This document shows positions 6,701-9,741 of a stretch of 9,741 nt of DNA, piece after piece. A model generated the notes under the pieces. It was not told where the DNA came from, did not search any database, and saw only the letters and a program-made list of their open reading frames with translations. The position numbers were made by a program, and so were the translations under genes. The stretch covers positions 1 through 9,741 of the forward strand of contig CALJUJ010000123.1 of NCBI GenBank assembly GCA_937975525.1, in the 5' to 3' direction. Numbering within the stretch: position 1 is the stretch's first letter; every line of letters begins with the position of its first letter. Origin of the DNA: an uncultured bacterium (GTDB taxonomy: Bacteria; Desulfobacterota; Binatia; HRBIN30).

Positions 6701-7025
6701 CTTCCGACCACGGCGGGGCGGGAAGCGCGGCGGTGTCGAGGCCGAGGCGCTCGTACGGGAGGCGCGCACTGCCAGCACGACTCGGCAGCAGGGCTACCGA
6801 GCCCGTTCCCTGGCGCTGCACGGTTGGATCTGCGCCAAGTGCGCGCGCGAGTTCGAGCGCGAGGAGCTTCACCTCCTCACCGTTCACCACCGCGACGGCA
6901 ACCACGACAACAACCCCCCCGATGGCAGCAACTGGGAGAACCTCTGCGTCTACTGCCACGAAGACGAGCACAGTCGGAACGTGCTCGCTGCGTACCTGGC
7001 CGGATCGAAGAGGGACGAGAAGTGA
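6693..7025 (+). CDS. yajD: YajD-family HNH nuclease
   Basis: A 110-residue protein whose residues 35-94 closely follow E. coli YajD: GYRARSLALHGWICAKCAREF, then LTVHHRDGNHDNNPPDGSNWENLC, then VYCHEDEHSR. The zinc ligands are C47, C50, C85 and C88. The HNH signature is H65/H66, the asparagines of SNWENL (N80, N83) and H89/H93. The family is a predicted DNA or RNA nuclease whose biological role is unknown. The N-terminal 34 residues are a basic extension (RSFRPRRGGKRGG) not seen in E. coli YajD. No other start codon lies between the ATG and the conserved core, and the strong Shine-Dalgarno sequence supports this start. It overlaps the glycosyltransferase by 8 bases and the sulfotransferase by 4, so it is a full operon member despite its different class. 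Confidence 0.88.
   Translation: MRSFRPRRGGKRGGVEAEALVREARTASTTRQQGYRARSLALHGWICAKCAREFEREELHLLTVHHRDGNHDNNPPDGSNWENLCVYCHEDEHSRNVLAAYLAGSKRDEK
7011..7015 (+). promoter_or_regulatory. Ribosome binding site of the sulfotransferase gene
   Basis: AGGGA lies six bases upstream of GTG 7022-7024. It supports that start over in-frame codons further upstream, which lie inside the HNH gene. The GTG forms a GTGA overlap with the HNH stop. Confidence 0.6.
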
Positions 7026-8068
7026 CTCGGGCAGGCCAGACCATCGCGCCGATCGAGGATCGCCTCGTGTTCGTCATCGGCCCGCCGGGCAGCGGCAGCA
7101 CGCTCCTGATGCGCATGCTCAGCGCTCACTCGCAGATCTACAGCCGCCCGGAGCCTCATCTCTTCGGCCCCCTCGCGCACCTCGGGTACTACGACACCGT
7201 CGAGAAGGCGCCCTTCGATCAGGTGCAGGCAGCGGACGCCATTCGCGCGCTCGTGGCCGATCTGCCCCGCGCCGACGAGGACTACCTCGATGCGTGTCGT
7301 GCCTACGTCGACGTGCTCTACGGGCGACTGCTCGCGGCGAAGGGCTCGGGCAAGCGGTACTTCCTCGACAAGACCCCGGCCAACGCCCTGGTCCTGCCGT
7401 TCATCTCGAAACTGTTTCCCGCGGCACGATACGTCGTCCTGACGCGGCACCCGGCGGCCGTGTTCAGCTCCTACGCCAACTCCTTCTTCGACGGCGACTA
7501 CGAAGCGGCACATCGCTTCAATCCGATCCTCGAACGCTACGTGCCGGCGATGGCGAGGTTTCTCCGCGAAGGCCGGGTGCCATTGGTTCAGGTCGGCTAC
7601 GAACAGCTCGTCTCGGACCCCGAGGCGCAGATGCAGCGGGTGTGCTCCTTTCTCGACGTCGGCTTCGAGCCCGACATGATCGACTACGGCAAGCACAAGC
7701 AGGAAGCCAAAGGTCTCGGCGATCCGATCACGGTCAACAAGCAGAGCCGACCGGTGACGACGTCGCTGGAAAAATGGGCGGACGAGCTCGCCGCCGATCC
7801 GGCCAAGCTTTCGCGCATGCGAGCGATGCTCGGCTCCCTCGATCCGATCGACGTCGAGACGTGGGGCTTCGCGGCGGGCGAGCTGCTCGCCCCGGTCGAG
7901 CGTGCCGCCCGCGACGGCGGCCGCACGGTCCAGCCCGCGCCGAGGCTCGATCGCTATCGTCTCGAACGCAAGCTGCTCGTCTGGCTCCGACGCGACATCC
8001 AGACCAGCCGCGTTGGGCGCATCGTCCGCCGCGTCCGGACCTTCTGCGACATCTTGCTACGGGGTTGA
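7022..8068 (+). CDS. PAPS-dependent sulfotransferase family protein
   Basis: A 348-residue protein of the P-loop-like sulfotransferase fold, transferring sulfate from PAPS to a hydroxyl or amine. The 5'-phosphosulfate loop is IGPPGSGSTLL at residues 19-29. The 3'-phosphate-binding segment is VVLTRHPAAVFSSY (138-151), with R142 and S149/S150 in the expected places. FLDKTPAN (114-121) and the late YEQLVSDPEAQ (193-203) are also family hallmarks. No signal peptide or membrane helix is visible, so it is probably cytosolic. The basic C-terminus (RLERKLLVWLRRDI...RRVRTF) could touch the membrane surface. Next to a sugar-type methyltransferase and a GT-C glycosyltransferase, a glycan or glycolipid acceptor is a reasonable inference; the acceptor is not determinable. 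The start is GTG, supported by AGGGA six bases upstream and by the first motif lying 18 residues in. The last 12 bases overlap rsmH on the other strand. Confidence 0.87.
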   Translation: MTRAGQTIAPIEDRLVFVIGPPGSGSTLLMRMLSAHSQIYSRPEPHLFGPLAHLGYYDTVEKAPFDQVQAADAIRALVADLPRADEDYLDACRAYVDVLYGRLLAAKGSGKRYFLDKTPANALVLPFISKLFPAARYVVLTRHPAAVFSSYANSFFDGDYEAAHRFNPILERYVPAMARFLREGRVPLVQVGYEQLVSDPEAQMQRVCSFLDVGFEPDMIDYGKHKQEAKGLGDPITVNKQSRPVTTSLEKWADELAADPAKLSRMRAMLGSLDPIDVETWGFAAGELLAPVERAARDGGRTVQPAPRLDRYRLERKLLVWLRRDIQTSRVGRIVRRVRTFCDILLRG

Positions 8069-8977
8069 GCCGGCGACGCGGGCGCAAACCCGCAGCTTGG
8101 CACTCGCGGCGCGCGAGTTGGCTTCGATCTCTTCCGTCGCTGCCTGTAGCGGCTTCTTCGTGAGGATACGCGCGAGCCCGCGCTGCCGAAGGCTGACGAA
8201 GGCGCGCTTGACCAGACGATCCTCCAGCGAATGAAACGACAGTACGGCGAGACGTCCGTCGGCAGCGAGTAGCTCGAAAGCTTGCGGCAGCGCCTCCTCG
8301 ACCGCGGTCAGCTCGTCGTTGACGGCGATGCGCAGTCCTTGGAAAACCCTTGCCGCCGAGCGCGCCCAGCGCCAGCGCACGTTCGCCGGCAATGCGGCGC
8401 GGATGGCATCGACCAGAGCTTCCGTGCTCTCGATCGGTGCCCGCTCGCGGGCGCGAACGATGGATCGGGCGATTCGGCTCGCAAAGCGTTCCTCGCCGAG
8501 CTCGCGGATGATTCGCGTCAGGTCCTCGACCGATGCGTCCGCAACGAGCTCAGCTGCCGTGACCGACACGTCGTCTTCGGTGTCGAAGCGCATGTCGAGC
8601 GGCTCGTCCTCGGCAAACCGAAACCCACGCCCGCTGCGGTCGAAGTGGTAGGAGCTGACACCGACGTCGAAGAGGATGGCACGAACGTCGGCGAAGCCGG
8701 CTGCTGCCGCGATCTCGCCCAACTCGCGGAAGTTGCCGTGACGGAGCATCAGGCGTCCGCTGGCAATCGCGTCGGCGTGTCGTGCGTGAGCGCGTGGGAG
8801 CGCGAGGGCGTCGCGGTCGATCCCCAGCGCCCGTCCGTCCGGAGCGGTCCTCTCGAGAAAAGCCGCGGCATGCCCGCCGCCGTTCACCGTTGCGTCGATG
8901 CAGGTGTCACCGGGACGGAGCTCGAGCAGGTCGAGGATTTCGGCGGTGAGAATCGGGATGTGGACGGGGTCGCTCAC
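8057..8977 (-). CDS. rsmH: 16S rRNA (cytosine(1402)-N4)-methyltransferase RsmH
   Basis: RsmH (MraW) makes the N4-methyl of m4Cm1402 in the 30S P site, using SAM. The 306-residue length is normal. The start HIPIL is the family N-terminus. The SAM loop is DATVNGGGHA (28-37), and GIDRDALAL is at 52-60. FDVGVSSYHFD (103-113) replaces the more usual DLGVSSPQLD. GRGFRF and EPLDMRFD follow (117-132). ARVFQGLRIAVNDEL (199-213) and SFHSLEDRLVKRAF (247-260) are diagnostic. The end, NSRAASAKLRVCARV, replaces the usual NPRxRSAKLR. The start is GTG 8975-8977, which overlaps the upstream gene's TGA (GTGA), so the gene is likely translationally coupled. The open frame upstream of this is shadow sequence. 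The stop is TAG. No mraZ lies upstream and no ftsL or ftsI downstream, so it is outside the usual division cluster. Confidence 0.96.
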   Translation of the reverse strand: MSDPVHIPILTAEILDLLELRPGDTCIDATVNGGGHAAAFLERTAPDGRALGIDRDALALPRAHARHADAIASGRLMLRHGNFRELGEIAAAAGFADVRAILFDVGVSSYHFDRSGRGFRFAEDEPLDMRFDTEDDVSVTAAELVADASVEDLTRIIRELGEERFASRIARSIVRARERAPIESTEALVDAIRAALPANVRWRWARSAARVFQGLRIAVNDELTAVEEALPQAFELLAADGRLAVLSFHSLEDRLVKRAFVSLRQRGLARILTKKPLQAATEEIEANSRAASAKLRVCARVAGSTP

Positions 8978-9741
8978 CGGGGGTTCGGCACGGCGACGTC
9001 GTCGGCGCCGAGCTCGCGGTCGTGCGCTTCGAAGCCACCGAGAACCGCGGCCGCCCCGGGAATGCCGCCGGGGTGGTCGGACCCGAGCAGAAGCGGGGTC
9101 GTCGGTGGCATCGTCAGGTCCGCCGGGTAGGGGTCGGTGCCGACGAGCACCCCGTCGACGTAGAGGTACGTCATTCCCTCGGCCCACGTCGCGCTGATCG
9201 AGTGTCGCTCTCCCGCGACCCAGTGCGTGATGTCGGTGCCGACGCCGCGCTCCGTTCCCGAGGCATCGGTGAACAGGAAGCGCAGGAAGGGGCCGTTCTT
9301 GAAGATCTGCACCCGATTCTCCCAGCGCTGCGGATCCCGGAGCTGGAGAAAGGAGTGATCGCCCTCGTCGGAACCATTCCAGGCCGGCTCGACCCAGAAG
9401 GAAAACCCGCCCTCGGGACCTACGGCGGCGCCCGCCCCGGGCACGTGCAGCACGGCGTCTTCCGGGAACCAGGCGCCGTCGTCGGCGACCGGATCGACCC
9501 CTTCGACCCGGTCGGCGATCTCGGTGAGCGCCGCGAGGTCGCCGAGCGGAACCGCAAAGGAGCCGTCCGCATCGGTCGGCTGCGCGAGGTCGTCGGCTCC
9601 GCCGCCTCCATCGCTGCCGCGGTAGGAGTAGTGGGTGACGTCGTCGTCGGCTTCGCTCGCCGTCACCGGTTGGGTGCGGTCGGATTGCGTGTCGCGCTCC
9701 GGCGTCGGCGTCGACGCCGGAGCGGCGACCTCGTCGTTCGA
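8974..9741 (-). CDS. Acidic LamG/concanavalin-like domain protein (5' end outside window)
   Basis: The reading frame is open to the right edge, so the N-terminus is missing and the GTG at 9666 need not be the start. The visible 255 residues begin with a low-complexity Pro/Thr/Asp/Glu stretch (APASTPTPERDTQ, SEADDDV) that looks disordered. Asp- and Gly-rich sequence follows. The C-terminal half is LamG-like: GFSFWVEPAWNG, HSFLQLRDP, RHSISATWAEG, then MTYLYVDGVLVGT and a final strand before VAVPNPR. These jelly-roll modules usually bind carbohydrate or act as adhesive or structural parts of secreted or periplasmic proteins. No catalytic motif is visible, and I cannot name a function. The gene ends in TGA overlapping the rsmH GTG. 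Confidence 0.7.
   Translation of the reverse strand, partial: SNDEVAAPASTPTPERDTQSDRTQPVTASEADDDVTHYSYRGSDGGGGADDLAQPTDADGSFAVPLGDLAALTEIADRVEGVDPVADDGAWFPEDAVLHVPGAGAAVGPEGGFSFWVEPAWNGSDEGDHSFLQLRDPQRWENRVQIFKNGPFLRFLFTDASGTERGVGTDITHWVAGERHSISATWAEGMTYLYVDGVLVGTDPYPADLTMPPTTPLLLGSDHPGGIPGAAAVLGGFEAHDRELGADDVAVPNPR

Noticed and set aside
3210..6778. Long leftward open frames of about 400-540 codons opposite the methyltransferase and glycosyltransferase.
   Set aside because: Arg/Gly/Pro-rich translations without domains, directly antisense to genes with clear motifs; typical shadow frames.
8078..8093. Five-pair hairpin (gcggg/cccgc) just after the sulfotransferase stop as its terminator.
   Set aside because: The stem is short, there is no T run, and it lies within rsmH coding sequence for the conserved C-terminus.
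8282..9130. 282-codon rightward open frame opposite rsmH and the LamG-like gene.
   Set aside because: Antisense to the secure RsmH motifs, with no recognisable protein features.
8978..9187. N-terminal extension of rsmH by 70 codons.
   Set aside because: It lies inside the LamG-like gene in another frame and is Arg-rich. The conserved HIPIL start of RsmH sits six residues after the GTG at 8977.
1..9741. CRISPR array, tRNA, rRNA, insertion sequence or phage-type defence island.
   Set aside because: No spaced direct repeats, cloverleaf, transposase or defence proteins seen. The lone HNH protein is YajD-like and not part of a recognisable restriction or defence module.

Overview
This is a GC-rich bacterial chromosomal window (roughly two-thirds G+C) that is densely coding. 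It has housekeeping genes at both ends and a tight surface-glycan-type operon in the middle. The Gram-negative-style gene content (thioredoxin reductase, MoaC, RsmH, a GT-C glycosyltransferase, a PAPS sulfotransferase, an acidic LamG-like protein) suits a high-GC environmental lineage, for example a deltaproteobacterium-like or myxobacterium-like group. Nothing in the sequence fixes the phylum. I see no tRNA, rRNA, CRISPR array, insertion sequence or phage gene.

Left part (1-3116): the 3' end of hisF (histidine biosynthesis) runs rightward and meets trxB (leftward) tail to tail. A strong GC-rich hairpin lies at the junction, with the hisF stop codon in its loop. trxB and moaC (molybdenum cofactor) are divergent, with only 15 bases between their start codons. 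moaC is followed by an iron-sulfur RNA m5U methyltransferase of the TrmA/RlmC/RlmD family. That gene ends in an amber codon exactly where the family has its catalytic-base glutamate, and the same frame continues for 14 more codons that resemble the missing C-terminus. This is the most striking anomaly in the window.

Middle part (3240-8068): four rightward genes overlap one another by 4, 8 and 4 bases. They encode a zinc-motif class I SAM methyltransferase, an 850-residue multi-pass GT-C glycosyltransferase with a PA14-like extracytoplasmic tail, a YajD-type HNH nuclease, and a PAPS-dependent sulfotransferase. The methyltransferase, glycosyltransferase and sulfotransferase could together build and decorate a cell-surface glycan or glycolipid. 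The HNH protein is an unexpected member. Its start codon lies in the last unit of a 15-base tandem repeat whose units encode the glycosyltransferase tail and also carry a near-perfect Shine-Dalgarno sequence.

Right part (8057-9741, leftward): rsmH (16S rRNA m4C1402 methyltransferase) is translationally coupled by a GTGA overlap to an upstream gene for an acidic LamG-like protein that runs off the window. rsmH is therefore not in the usual mraZ-rsmH-ftsL-ftsI order here. Its 3' end overlaps the sulfotransferase gene tail to tail by 12 bases.
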